From assembly GCF_000711695.1 (NCBI RefSeq), contig NW_013546983.1, forward strand, positions 1 through 64,000: a DNA stretch of 64,000 bases. The letters run 5' to 3'. Positions 33,931 to 44,572 of this stretch are shown here, piece by piece. A program made the translations under genes and the position numbers. Under the pieces are notes generated by a model. The model was not told the DNA's origin. It searched no databases and worked only from the letters and a program-made list of their open reading frames with translations. Position 1 is the stretch's first letter. Each line of letters begins with the position of its first letter. Origin of the DNA: Tilletiaria anomala UBC 951 (Eukaryota; Basidiomycota; Exobasidiomycetes; Georgefischeriales; Tilletiariaceae).

Positions 33931-34291
33931 CATACTTTGTGTTTTCTTTGCAATGGTTCTGGCACATTTCTGTACTCTAGCTCTTTGCTCGTTGTTGTAA
34001 CGATGTCGCTTTCAGCCACGTCGTCCGCGCGCAGACCGGACGGAATTGCCTGGCCCAAGGATTGGGCTACTATCACGATCCTGCACCCGCTGCGTCGCCC
34101 GCCTTCGGGGGCCAGCATCGTCATCCTCGTCATCGTCTGCTGCGCCGCTCTGCACTTGGGCTGCTTCCTCCGATTGGCGCGGATTCGAACAGAACGAGTA
34201 GTATGCTTGACTGCCTTTGTCCACGTGCCACCTGCATGGAGCGAATGGATGCGGTTCAGTCAGGTCTGCGCGAACTCTAGCCGATGCAAGA
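33931..34291. other. Convergent gap, F-box/LRR and small unknown gene
   Basis: These 361 bp hold one minus-strand open frame (34012-34320) with an acidic run that could be an unspliced tail of the next gene, but no splice joins them in frame that I could find. A TTCGAA-containing word near 34178 looks like a tRNA T-loop, but no tRNA folds around it. Confidence 0.35.
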
Positions 34292-34873
34292 TTAAAAGAC
34301 CCACAAGCCTGTCGCAGCATCCCACTGCGGGCCTCTGTTTGCTCTAGCCCATATTAAAAGCGAGTTCCACTCAGCAGCAGACGCGTACGACTTTATAGCA
34401 CTCGCTTGCCTGGGATCACTGGGCAAACTCGATAAGTCTGCCTTGAAAGGCGATCGGTCTCCAACTGGTAATCGTTCCTCTTCTTCCCCTCCTTGCGTCT
34501 CTTCCGCAACACGCTCCATGCCCTCGAGAGAAGCCGTGTCAAAATCAATGGTGCGCTCCTTGCCCTTGGCAGCTGTGTTCCCCGAGCCGCGTGCTGTCGT
34601 GACCGTGGCATCCAGCTTCTGTATGACCTTTGGTACGCGTATCACCACGTCTCTCTGCGGCCGGACGTTTAGGCCCATTGTGGCATTTCCGATTCCAGCC
34701 AGTTGCGAAAAGGCGACAGTCGCAGTCTGGTACCCGCTCGTGTGTAGCAGCGTGATGCATATTACCTCCGTGTGTGCTTTACGTACGGTGCAAGAGAATG
34801 AGCACGCTGGTTTGGCGGATGAGATCCTAATTCTCTCATACGCCAGGAGAGTGGAGCATCTTTCGTCTGACAT
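34292..34873 (-). CDS. Small unrecognised protein
   Basis: The minus-strand frame has 193 codons. A probable 60-bp intron (34727..34786, GTACGT...TACCAG) would shorten it to 173 residues. Because 60 is a multiple of three the frame is open either way. After TATVAFSQLAGIGN comes RDVVIRVPKVIQKLDA, a disordered acidic stretch (GGEEEERLP), and a tidy end, AAEWNSLLIWARANRGPQWDAATGLWVF. The aromatic C-terminus and acid linker look like a real protein, but I cannot name the family. The first 29 residues are least certain. Confidence 0.45.
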   Translation of the reverse strand: MSDERCSTLLAYERIRISSAKPACSFSCTVRKAHTEVICITLLHTSGYQTATVAFSQLAGIGNATMGLNVRPQRDVVIRVPKVIQKLDATVTTARGSGNTAAKGKERTIDFDTASLEGMERVAEETQGGEEEERLPVGDRSPFKADLSSLPSDPRQASAIKSYASAAEWNSLLIWARANRGPQWDAATGLWVF

Positions 34874-35275
34874 CTCTCACGTTCCGCCCGGATGTCCCGA
34901 TCGGCATCAAATGAAAGTTAAACCGGATTGTCGACTTCATCACTTCACGCTGCAAAGAGGTGCCCTGATTCGTTCAGGGAACTGGGGTAGCGGTCTACTG
35001 GTACATTCTTCTTGCGAAAGCATGGTTTCGTGGTCCTCGATAATGAGCCGGTCCTCACTTGCCTCAACCCCTCAATCATCGGCCGTTTCGGGTATCTCCG
35101 GCAGAGCGGTTCATCTAGTGCATCAAGACCGACCCTGTTGCTCGAAACCGTCCGCAAGCCCAAATATCGTTAATGAAGTTAGCACACAAGCGAATCCCTT
35201 CCGGCGGAAGTTTACGCATGGGCCCGTTGGAAGAGTGGCGGTGATCCATAAGATGGTGATTGTTACAATTGTGAT
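34874..35275. other. Gap between small unknown gene and MIA40
   Basis: Both genes read left, so this 402-bp stretch is MIA40's 3' region and the small gene's promoter. A plus-strand frame crosses it but is antisense to the small gene and lacks protein-like composition. I see nothing else. Confidence 0.4.
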
Positions 35276-36057
35276 TCACTCCTTGCTTGAGCTGCCCGAC
35301 AGCTCAGAGGATTCGCCTGAGTGGTGAGCTGCCGCTGCCTCCTGCTCTGCTCGATCGTCGTCCTCGATCTCTTCCGCGTAGACTTCAGGGTGCTTGCGGA
35401 AACATTCCTGCATGGATTTGAATTTTTCGACGCAGTCGATCCCTTTGGGCTCCTCTTCCGAGTAGACAAAGCAGCTGAAGGCGGCTTTGAATTCTTCTCC
35501 GCATGGGCCATGGGCCATACCCCCCAGGCATGGACAATCCCAATTGATTTCGCCGGTAGAGGGATCATATGCGGATTGCTGACCGTCCACTTGTTCGTCT
35601 GCCACCTCATTTTCAACGCTATTGGTCTCGTCGATCGCCTTTTCAACCTTGGAACCTTTCCATGCCAATCGAAAAAATGGTGAGCAGCAGCATCAGTTCA
35701 TCCGACGCTTCTTTCGCAGAACTTTCCATGCAGAGAGTGATGCTCACCCTCTGAGACTTGCTCCGAAATTTCTGGTGTTGGTACCTTCTTCGGCTTCAGC
35801 CTGTCATTCCATGCTGCGCGCCCTTCGAGCTCAAGCCTTGGAGAGGTCCAGCTCGCCAACGCTATCCCAGCGAGCGAAGCAATCGCACCCATGGCAAATC
35901 CATAGCTTGATGATGAGGCAGATGCCGAGCTAGATGCTCTGGCTGACGATGACGAGTGGCGGACAATCCTTGGTCCTGCACGGACTCGGGCAGCGCTGCG
36001 TCGGACGCAGACGTTGGCGTGGCGCCCCATGGAACTTGCAGCCCGTTGTAAGCTCAT
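35276..36057 (-). CDS. MIA40: MIA40, mitochondrial intermembrane-space import oxidoreductase
   Basis: Two exons (36057..35748 and 35655..35276) give 229 residues. Mia40 forms disulfides in small Cys-rich proteins as they enter the intermembrane space and is reoxidised by Erv1. The redox CPC motif is WDCPCLGG (Cys144, Cys146), followed by the twin CX9C pairs Cys155/165 and Cys178/188 ([27 protein letters not shown]). The N-terminus is Arg/Ser-rich ([28 protein letters not shown]), as a matrix-type presequence should be, then a membrane anchor ([19 protein letters not shown]). That anchored layout is the fungal form; animal CHCHD4 lacks it. The Ser/Glu-rich tail is typical. The splice gives [14 protein letters not shown]. 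The start ATG at 36057 was preferred to one at 36177 because it begins the presequence. Confidence 0.97.
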
Positions 36058-36558
36058 TGTTTCGAAACGGTGTTCTCGAGCAGCTTGTGAGTCCGAGTTG
36101 TCCACGAGATGCTTCGTCCTTGAAGGAAGGAAGGAGCGAGGGGACAGCCTGTTTGGGGATCGACACCAGGCTGCCAATCATGATGACGACGATCGAATCC
36201 TATGCACGAGCAAAAAAATCAGGTTGAGGCGGATGTTCACTCGGCCGAAAGAAGCCCAAGTGATGACATAACCCTGTCCCTTGACTAACACATCTTGTTG
36301 TATCAATAAGCGCCGCTCCGCTCCGAACGAGCCAGCATCGAGAGGGGACATCATCGTCACAGCTACTTGAGGCTGCGTTTGTCGTCTAGCATATGGATCG
36401 ATAGTCAATAGAGACGGACTATTTGACATATATATAATCTCCAAGTCTGGAATGCGTGCGACGTGCATCTGCTGTGATCGGTGTCTCCCAGCAATTCTTT
36501 GCCAACTTGCTCGTTCCTGCACTCACAAAAGGAGTCCTAAGCTCGACTCATACCCACG
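36058..36558. promoter_or_regulatory. Divergent promoter MIA40 / GST
   Basis: The gap of 501 bp between divergent genes has a TATATATA-like word near 36427-36437, about 125 bp before the GST start. No coding frame is convincing. Confidence 0.4.
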
Positions 36559-37645
36559 ATGAAAACGTACACTCTTCACTATTGGGTGCGTAGAGGGGTT
36601 ATCCATATCATGCAGAGGAGCAGCGATGTCCGACTCTTCCACTTGCACTTGTTGAGGACCCGTGCAGCCGTCCATTCCTGGCCGTGGCGAATACGTGCGT
36701 CTCGCGTTTGAATATGCGAAGGTACCATTCGCGGACAACAGCTCCAACGTCAACGCACTGCAAGAGCATGTTATGAGATCCAACAAGACAGGACTTCCTC
36801 AACATTTTGCACCTCCAATCCTGGAGGTCAAACAGGAGGCCACGAATTCAAGCAGATTCATCTCTCAGATTCCAGCTATCCTTTCATATCTCGCTCCACG
36901 GCTTGATCTTGTGGGCGATGCAGATGCTTAGACAGAAGAAGAGAAGAGCATCGCGCGCGCTCACGTGAACCAGCTCACCTGTGGGGATCTCTTTCAAAGA
37001 GGTGGGATGTGACATTCGCACTGATCTCCCCCTTTGCATTCCTCCCTTCAGTGACCATTCTCGACCTCTCTAACGAGATCCATGACGTGCATCATCCTAT
37101 GTGAGCGATACCGAGGTCGCTATATTGGCAGAAACGCCACTCGCTTTCTTGTGCCCATACGTCGCGCTTACGTTTGCAGCGCCTCATCGCTCACGTACGA
37201 AGAGCAGCAAGAGGAATCCAAACGTCGCGCCAAGTTCTTCAGAGAAGTCCGCCTCCCGAAATTCTTCGGATACTTTGAAAGTGTTCTCGCAGAGAACAGG
37301 GCAGGCAGCGGTGCCAACCTCTTTGGATCTTCCATGACTACGGCGGACCTCACTCTTTTCCAGGTGAGTGATAAAGCTCTGACTGCGTACTGCCGTAGAA
37401 GTGCTCACGCACTTCGGCAAATTGTCACTGCTTGTCAATTTTAGGTGGTTGACGGGCTCCGCTTCGCGTACCCCAACTTGCTCAGCCGCCTCGAGGCAGA
37501 GAACAAATGCAAACACGTGTTCGGTCTTCACGAGAAAATCGGCAACACAGAGCCAATTGCATCGTATGTGAAGAGCGATAGGCGTAGATCCTACAGTATG
37601 GGCCTCTTTCGCCACTACCCAGAGCTGGACGAGCCAGCCATGTAG
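36559..37645 (+). CDS. Glutathione S-transferase-like gene with one in-frame TAG
   Basis: Five exons (36559..36585, 36668..36980, 37052..37100, 37180..37363, 37445..37645) sum to 258 codons with every junction in phase. The N-terminal thioredoxin-like domain begins YTLHYWPSIPGRGEYVRLAFEYA and ends ISQIPAILSYLAPRLDLVG; the C-terminal helical domain includes AHVNQLTLTILDLSNEIHDVHHPIASS, SMTTADLTLFQVVDGLRFAYP and a Pro-rich end. Such enzymes conjugate glutathione to electrophiles or act in redox defence. A single TAG at 36929-36931 interrupts exon 2 between the two domains, and the text after it (TEEEKSIARAHV) continues in the same frame. It could be a recently disabled gene, a sequence error, or a read-through codon. 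GT...TAG at 36911-36931 would remove exactly 21 bp in frame, but that is too short for a normal intron. It converges with the SDS3-like gene (87-bp gap). Confidence 0.75.
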
Positions 37646-37732
37646 AAATATCACTGTGAACTAACCTCAAATCGAATTGGCACTAGGTAGTACAAGATAG
37701 TCTGCCTCGATGAGACGCCCAGGACAAATGCA

Positions 37733-40110
37733 TCAGCCAGTCCGCATCAACCCTTGTGGCGGCCGAAACCCCATCGCCTCGAGGTCGTGATAAGCTTCAT
37801 CTTCGAGCCCGCGTATGTCAGGGAACGCGACGTATTCCCCCACTTGCTCTTCTTCTCCTTCTAATCCCGATTTGCGTAGCGTTCCTTGTCGCTTCTTGGA
37901 CTTGCCGGAGCTGGTAGCTGCGCCTGATTCTCGTGCATTCGCGCTCTTGGAGCTGTCCCCAGCCTTGGTGGCTGTGCCACCACGAGTGATCCGTTCTGGA
38001 TTACGCACAAGCTCCGTCTCAAACACGTGATGCCGTCGAGCTGCAAATAAGACGAGGGTGCCGGTCAGCTTAGCCACGAGACGTTGGCAATCATGTTCCC
38101 AATCGTCTGCACTCACGGGGTCGGGGCGCATCTAAAGCGCGCTTCTCTCGGTCAAGCTTTCTTCGCTTGCGACTAAGATCGTCCATCATGTCGCGTCGCA
38201 ATTGCGCCATAGACGCCTTTTGTGAAGGAAAAATGAGTTTGCCATTCAACGTCGCGGGCAAACAGCAAATAAATGGCGAGCCACTCACCCGCCAATTGCT
38301 CCAAATGGCCTGCTCGTCTGCTTTTGCTACGCGACTGAATTGTTGCTCTTGCTGGTCGAACCAGGTGTCGGCAAGCTTCTGCCGTTTACGCCTCCGTGCT
38401 TCGATGATGTTGGAAAGATACACCAGCTCGGGGTGCGTTCCGTCTAAGATCATGGCGGTCTCTTTGCACGTCTCGTCGACTCTCTCCATGTAGAGCTTAT
38501 CGCGCAGCATGGCGAAGCCTATTTCGATCTTTGCGAGGGCATCCATGGCCTCTTGGCGCCGAAGTGCAGTCTCGTCCGTCGTGGTTTCTGTGGATGAAGC
38601 GCAATGAATGCATGTAAGCTCGTAGCCTGATAGGACTTCTCTCGCTCATCAGCTGCGCGAACCATCTTCGGCTTCGGCTTGCTCGATCACGGGCGTGCCT
38701 TGGCCAGTATTGACTATCATTTCGGCCATCTCGCCTTCTGCACCCTCGCCAGCTGCAGCATCTTCTACTGCAGCGTCATCTTCTTTGGCGGCGTCTGCAG
38801 CAAGCGCTGCACTCTTGGCAAGCTGAGCAGTCAGACTCGCCCCCAACCCGACCGCATCGTGCGCCGTACCAGCCTCTTGGAAAGGCGAGCCCTCTCTGGA
38901 AGTGGCCGCAGAGGCGGCTAAAGACGCTTCTGCCCCGTCAGCTGCCGGGTATGCGCCCACTAAATCATCGTCCTCGGTCGCGTTGGCGAGCAAACTGGTC
39001 TTGAGTTTGGACCCGGCGCTGTTTGGATCGGGAGGAGGGTGCGGCTTGGAAATTGTTGCCTTGCCAGTAATTGCAGATGCCAAGACATCACCAGTGGTCA
39101 AGTCCTGGCTATCTGCGACGTCGGACTCCTCGTCAGACTCGTGGTCTCCCGCATCGCTCGGGGCGACAGGGTCGATCATGGAAGCAGTGATCGACTTTCT
39201 CCGAGAATGAAGGTGGTGGGTGCTAGATGATCCGGTATCAGCGATGGCAGAAACCATAGGGGTGGCCGTTGCGATGCCAGCCAGCGCGTCTAGCGCTGTG
39301 GCGACATCTGCTGCTTCCGCAGATATCGTGACTGCCGCCGCTTGCCCCGCTCCTTCGTCCTCTGAGAGCTCGGAGGCATCGTCTTCAGACTTTTCTTCGT
39401 CGCTGCCGCTGTCTTGATCTTCATCTTCACCGTCACCTTCGCCTTCGTCATCGCCGTCATCTTCGCCAGGGATTTCGCCGGCGTCATCCTCTCCCTCCTC
39501 ATCTTCATCTTCTTCCTCCTCTGGCTCGTCGTCATCGCCGCTGTTCGCCTCTCCTTCGTCGGAAAGATCGGAGGAGAGGTCGCTCCCGCCACCCGAGCGT
39601 ACATAATGCTTGGAGGCTGCATCGTATTCGGTCATACCAGTAGCGTTCTCGGCGGTATTTGGCTCCTCACTCAGCGCAGCGGGGACCGAAGCGAGCGTCG
39701 CGGCCGCATCGAGCTCGTCCTGCGCGCTCCTTGAAGCATCCATCTCGTCTCCGGACTCCCCGTCAAACGGAAGTGGTTCAGTGTTGGCAGGCGAGGAAGC
39801 TTCTTCTTCTTCGACTGATGCTTCTGCTGCTTGTTCGACTTCTGTCGTTTTGTTGGCAGTGCCAGCTCTTGGGGTTATGTCTTCAAGGTTGGCTGCGTGC
39901 CTCTTTTCAAGAGGCATCCCGGTGTGCTGCCCAGCCGAGATGACGGCGAATGCAGGTTCTGGGGTGGTTCCAACAGGCACCTACTGCGCCTTGGATACCC
40001 TGGTTTGGTGTCAAACGCCTCGCCTTATGTCCTGCACATGGGAGCGCCAGGACGCGTACCTTGGGATCGAATATCCAGTTGAGAGACTTGGAGGGGCGTG
40101 AGTGATACAT
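37733..40110 (-). CDS. SDS3-like subunit of a Sin3/Rpd3 deacetylase complex
   Basis: Five exons (40110..40060, 39980..38663, 38587..38289, 38216..38117, 38040..37733) give 691 residues. The Sds3-like domain is in the C-terminal half: ETTTDETALRRQEAMDALAKIEIGFAMLRDKLY, ELVYLSNIIEARRRKRQKLADTWF, then LRRDMMDDLSRKRRKLDREKRAL and PRRHHVFETELVRNPERI, the last three joined by introns 3 and 4. Sds3/Dep1/BRMS1 proteins scaffold the Sin3-HDAC corepressor in the nucleus. The N-terminal half is disordered, with a long D/E run (39400-39560 region) of the kind seen in Dep1. The first exon (MYHSRPSKSLNWIFDPK) is inferred from a good GTACGC donor and its phase, and is the least certain part. Confidence 0.85.
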
Positions 40111-40469
40111 GTAGTGATGAAGCCGAGGACTGCGGTGTGGCGCCTGATGAGAAGGGTGTTGTCCCTCGCTATGCGAGTATACATATGTACTACAAGCACA
40201 AATCTGGGCCCCGAGTTCCGTCGCGGCCGGCGCGGGGGAAGAGCCAGCACGCGGGACACTAGACTATCTCTGTAGGCGGACACAGCGGACCACAGGAAAA
40301 CAGATTGACGCGTGATGACATCCCAGGCTTTAGACATCGCCAGACACCAGGTTTGTTCAACCCTCCCGTCAAGCATGAGGGGTCCCAGCGCATCAGTTCG
40401 GCACACAGAAAGATAGACCGCTCGCAGCAGGCCTTGTCCTAGAAGACATCCCGTCCGCGACACGTCGAT
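40111..40469. promoter_or_regulatory. Divergent promoter SDS3-like / PXMP4-like
   Basis: A 359-bp gap between divergent genes. I see no TATA box or repeat and no coding frame. Confidence 0.35.
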
Positions 40470-41483
40470 ATGGCTGACATTCAAGGCGCTCTGACGCGGC
40501 TCGCGCTCGACCCCGCGTACCATGATATCTTCACAATCCTCAAGGTGAGCACCTAGTCTAGGCGATACTGTCAGAAATGTGACTGGCGGACTGCGGAAAA
40601 AAATCTCTCGGCTCCTCTCTTGGTAGGGTGCTCGTAATGGCTTGGTGTACGGTACCAAGATCCGATTCCCGCATGCGCTGGTCATGTCCATCCTTTTTGG
40701 GAGGGGGTCGGCTCGGGACCGTTTACGGTTTGTTTTCAAAGCGACCAAGCAGCATGCGACCAACCTCATGAAGTTTGTCGCCATTTACAAGGGCATTACC
40801 ATTCTTCAAAGACGGACAAACGGAGGCAAGCCACGGAGCATAGATTCATTCCTTGGCGGTCTTATCGGAGGCTGGGTCGTCTTTGGGAAACGGAACGCCG
40901 TAAATGAACAGGTGCGATCGCAATCAGTCGCCTCAGCTTTGCGCCATTATGGCTGACAATTTCTCGCTATTATCCTCTATACACGCTTGGAATGCTCAGA
41001 TCGTGCTGTACTGCACGGCACGCGTCGTGTCGTCCTTGCTACCACGACAAAAGGTCAATGTGGACTGGCCGGCGCACAAGCCCATCCCGACCGACAAAAA
41101 TGTTTTCCAGTACTTTGCTGCGATCACATGGGCGTTGGTGATGTGGAATTTTGCGGAGCGACGGCAATCGCTGCAGAATGGACTGGTGAACAGCATGGAC
41201 TGTGAGTGTGGCCAGCGTCTGACTGAGCTCATCCGTTCCAATGCTTTCTGCCGCTCTGCTCACCGGACCTGTGATATGCTGGCCCATTGAACTTTACGCC
41301 CCTCTTTCTCTCCCTATCTTTCACAGACCTCTACGTGAATGCAGAAAAGTGGAACAGGTGAGCATGCTAACCCCGCCGTACTCGCGGTTGCCCCCGTTAG
41401 CAATCAAAAGTCTCGGCGACTGACCATCTTCTGCGCGTGTTGTCAACCCTAGCCTGCGAAATCTCTTCTGGCACAACGCGTAA
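40470..41483 (+). CDS. PXMP4/PMP24-like peroxisomal membrane protein
   Basis: Five exons (40470..40544, 40627..40911, 41000..41201, 41327..41357, 41453..41483) encode 207 residues, close to human PXMP4 (212). The family belongs to the Tim17/Tim22/Tim23 group of integral membrane proteins and sits in the peroxisome membrane; its transport role is not settled. Diagnostic text is GARNGLVYGTKIRFPHALVMSILF, KHATNLMKFVAIYKG, SFLGGLIGGWVVFG (Gly-rich membrane helix), NEQIVLYCTARV, PQ-less VFQYFAAITWALVMWNF and YLYVNAEKWNSLRNLFWHN. The last two coding exons have only 31 nt each, and their splicing is supported by that conserved end. Confidence 0.93.
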
Positions 41484-42106
41484 TCATCACGCAGTCTTGT
41501 ACAAGTAATAGATACCTGTTGCGTGTATATATGATGCTACAATACTGTCATGAACGCGTTCCCTTCAGCATTTTATTTTGCACCCAACACTACTCCAGTC
41601 CCTTTGGCGAGGTTCGCAGCAGCCAGGGGTGGATCCGACGCCAAACGCGGGGGGTCAGGGGAGGCATCAGAGCACTCTCTCCGCACTTTAGTTTGTTCCG
41701 CTCTGCACAAAGCGCCGACCCAAGCGGGGGTACTCCATCCGCAAGGTGCAAGAGCGAGTGGTGCAGTGTCCGCCTTCGCCGCGCTGCAAAAACATCCCTA
41801 TCCCAATTGAATGACTTCCCACTTCGGCCACCAGCTTCAGACCTCGATTCCACCCTCTTCCTCCTGAACGAACATCTTCCCTTTTTTCTCAACGCCTCCC
41901 CCTCCGTACAGCATATTACTGTTCCGCATACGGTATCTTCTTCCCGCCTAATCGATACCCTTGCCTTCAGCATTGGACAGGAAACCACGAAGGTCCGCCA
42001 CGGGCACAAGCACCCTATTCCCTCCATCCCTCCAGCCTGGTGCTTCCTCGTCCTTCGGCACTCTTATCCCTCTAAAACGAATCCCTTCAACATCCTACTC
42101 TGCACC
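41484..42106. other. Upstream region of the membrane-protein gene
   Basis: The 623 bp stay open in the frame of the next gene for 196 codons before its assumed ATG, but the text lacks protein-like order. C/T-rich tracts before 42107 suggest a transcribed leader. An unseen signal-peptide exon may lie here. Confidence 0.35.
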
Positions 42107-43879
42107 ATGCCGTTCTCTCTCAACAACTTGCGCTTCGGCAAGGCACTTGCCAAAGAAGACACTGCACCGTTGCGGCAGTTCACTCGCAGGTCGCGTGGGT
42201 TTACCGCCCCTTGCTGCGAGCTTTGCAGCACGTTCTCTGACACTATTCTTTTGGCGACTTGCCCCTTTCCTAATATAGTCAGCAAAACAGATTGCCTTCT
42301 AGCCAAAGGATATACTTTCCCTTCAGCAGACAATAACGTCGATAGCTCCGAATATACGACGCTCAAGTGGGATCCTTCCTGCTTTCCTTCGGATAACCTG
42401 GACATCTATCTGTACAACGTCGCCGACACCAACACGCTGCTACCCATCCACGGTTGGAGGAACTTCCCTTCAAGGGAGGGGTCCGCTCAAGTCAAGCTCG
42501 CTCCTCGTTGGTGGGTCAAGGACCCTCACATATCACAAAATGCCAAGCTCTACATAAACATTGTTCCGTCTGGCAACGAGCCCTGGGACACGAACACTCC
42601 CGTTGGCCCTAACTGGAACGCTATCTACACTGCTCCTACTCCGGGGCATAACCCCCCCAAAGATGCGCTGCAAACAAAGCAAGGCGTGACAGAAAGCGTC
42701 ATCAGCGTCTTCTTCGCTAGCGGAGGTCTTACGCCAGGGGGCAAAGCTGCTGCCGTTATCTGTCCCCTGGTTATTGTCGGCGTCCTCTTGGCTCTATGGA
42801 TCCGAAAGCTCCACATCAACCGAAATAACAAGACCGCTAACTGGGCCGAGAAGATGGACCAGCGCATGAGCAGAGTGTCCATCGACTGGATGGCTGGAGG
42901 AGATGGAAGCATGGGTCCCGTTCCCGGGAGTCGGCCTGCATCGTACATGCAGCGGCCGTCCGGTGACATCCACGGTGCCGGCTTGGCTGGCCGCGATGCT
43001 GCCATGCAAGCAAACGATATTGCTGCGCGCGGCGTGTCGTTCGACACCATGCGCGAGCGACGACAGAGCCGAATTAGCTTCGCGCAAGAGACCGCCGGCC
43101 ATCGCGTTTCACGCATCAGCGTTGGTCCATCGTCCCAAGACCACTCGCATGGTCACAAGACGAGCGTATCTCTCTCACGCATCGGCCAGAGCGGCCTGCG
43201 CCACTCGTTCTATAACGCCAATACCCCAGCCGTTCCGCGTGTGGACCCTGTCCACCACGAGAGCATGTACAGCGATGCGTACGCCGACGGTGCCATGGAG
43301 GACCTGGACGACCTGGCCATGAGCCCCACGCAACATCAAGGCCCGATACCGCTCAACAACGACCATCTCGATCAGATGCGCAGTAGCCTTGATGCCAACC
43401 GTGCGCTGCAGCTCGACGATCCTGTTGGCGCGCGAGTTCCTTCACCGCTCGGCATGGACGCCACCGAATCAGAGTTCCGGGGGTCTGTGCTCGAGTACCC
43501 TGCTGTCTCGCTGATCCAGTCGGGGCAGGAGGGCGCTCAAATGGGACATGTCGACATGTTTGCAGCTTCCGCCATCTCTGACCAGCAACCTGGCGCCAGC
43601 ACGCAGACCGGCATGGCGCCACCCGCTAACTTTTCCAGTCCAGATGAGGCCCTAAAGCAGTATGCAGCCGTTCGCGCTGGCGCCATCTCACCTGCAGATT
43701 CCCAAGCGGCCAGCGGCAGTAACAACATGATGCGCACGCTCTACACCCCCGAGCCAAACTACGGCCATCGACCACAGCAAGGCAGCCTGGCCGGCACCTC
43801 GCTGTCAGAAGACGCTGTTGTCGGCTACAATGAAGCAGGATACTCGGAAGACCAAGGTCGTTCCGCGACAAGATTTTGA
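42107..43879 (+). CDS. Single-pass membrane protein with Ig-like outer domain and long tail
   Basis: The assumed ATG at 42107 gives 590 residues; the frame itself is open from 41519. The outer part has EYTTLKWDPSCFPSDNLDIYLYN, GSAQVKLAPRWWV and AKLYINIVPSG, a beta-rich domain I have met in basidiomycete surface proteins of unknown role. A transmembrane helix follows (GKAAAVICPLVIVGVLLALWI), with a basic stop (RKLHINRNNK) that puts the tail in the cytosol. The tail has WAEKMDQRMSRVSIDW and several R-x-S repeats (RRQSRISF, HRVSRISV) that look like basophilic kinase sites. A signal peptide should precede the outer domain, but none is clear, so an N-terminal exon or intron has probably been missed. 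It might be a cell-surface sensor; this is inference only. Confidence 0.75.
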   Translation: MPFSLNNLRFGKALAKEDTAPLRQFTRRSRGFTAPCCELCSTFSDTILLATCPFPNIVSKTDCLLAKGYTFPSADNNVDSSEYTTLKWDPSCFPSDNLDIYLYNVADTNTLLPIHGWRNFPSREGSAQVKLAPRWWVKDPHISQNAKLYINIVPSGNEPWDTNTPVGPNWNAIYTAPTPGHNPPKDALQTKQGVTESVISVFFASGGLTPGGKAAAVICPLVIVGVLLALWIRKLHINRNNKTANWAEKMDQRMSRVSIDWMAGGDGSMGPVPGSRPASYMQRPSGDIHGAGLAGRDAAMQANDIAARGVSFDTMRERRQSRISFAQETAGHRVSRISVGPSSQDHSHGHKTSVSLSRIGQSGLRHSFYNANTPAVPRVDPVHHESMYSDAYADGAMEDLDDLAMSPTQHQGPIPLNNDHLDQMRSSLDANRALQLDDPVGARVPSPLGMDATESEFRGSVLEYPAVSLIQSGQEGAQMGHVDMFAASAISDQQPGASTQTGMAPPANFSSPDEALKQYAAVRAGAISPADSQAASGSNNMMRTLYTPEPNYGHRPQQGSLAGTSLSEDAVVGYNEAGYSEDQGRSATRF

Positions 43880-44572
43880 ACTTTGAATGTCATCCCTTCG
43901 GCTTCGCTTTTCTCTCCCAATTCTCTCATCGAGCCGACGGTCATTGCGCTCAGCGCAGCCTTTTCAGACATTCTCTGAGACCTGGTTTAACGTTCACCCG
44001 TCTGCTGGCAGACGCACTCCATAAGACCGTAAGCCAAAGACTGTGCCCCATTGTATTTGTCATTCAGCCCTATCTGGATATCGCCTGCATCTTGAGTCCC
44101 CACAGTTGCCCTGGTCCCTGCACCCTCATTCCCTTCGCGCCTGTATATCTTATCCTTGACGTGTCTATGAATGGATCTCTCGCAGTCACGTGGGTGCGTA
44201 TGCATGCACTACAAGGCACACATTGGACGGTTTCTACACTAGAAAAAGCGGCGGGCTAATTGTCAAGAGACGAGCCACACTACTTCAGACTGACTCACAT
44301 CCACGAGAAAGCTCAGACTCGGAAAGGCTGTGAACCCTTGCGTGGAGAGCCATTGCCCGCTGATACCAGACATTAGATATACATATACTCCCAATCCAAC
44401 ATCCATAGTACCCACCTTGCCACCACCCTCTCCATCCTTTTCACTCAACACCCTCTTCGCATGCTCTTCGTTCGATCTACGGTAACTATTGCCCCTTGAA
44501 TCTGGGGCTGTGTGTACGCGGCGCAAGAAAGGAGCTCCAATCAACCGCAGTGTCGCTACCTCTCGCTATCCC
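43880..44572. other. Intergenic region before the GNAT gene
   Basis: These 693 bp hold the preceding gene's 3' region and the GNAT promoter; both genes read right. No gene-like frame is present, and C/T-rich text precedes the GNAT start. Confidence 0.35.

Noticed and set aside
34140-34220. tRNA-like T-loop word GGATTCGAAC
   Set aside because: No complementary T-stem, anticodon arm or acceptor stem could be drawn on either strand.
34443-35327. 294-codon plus-strand frame
   Set aside because: It overlaps the small minus-strand gene in antisense and has no domain or splice support.
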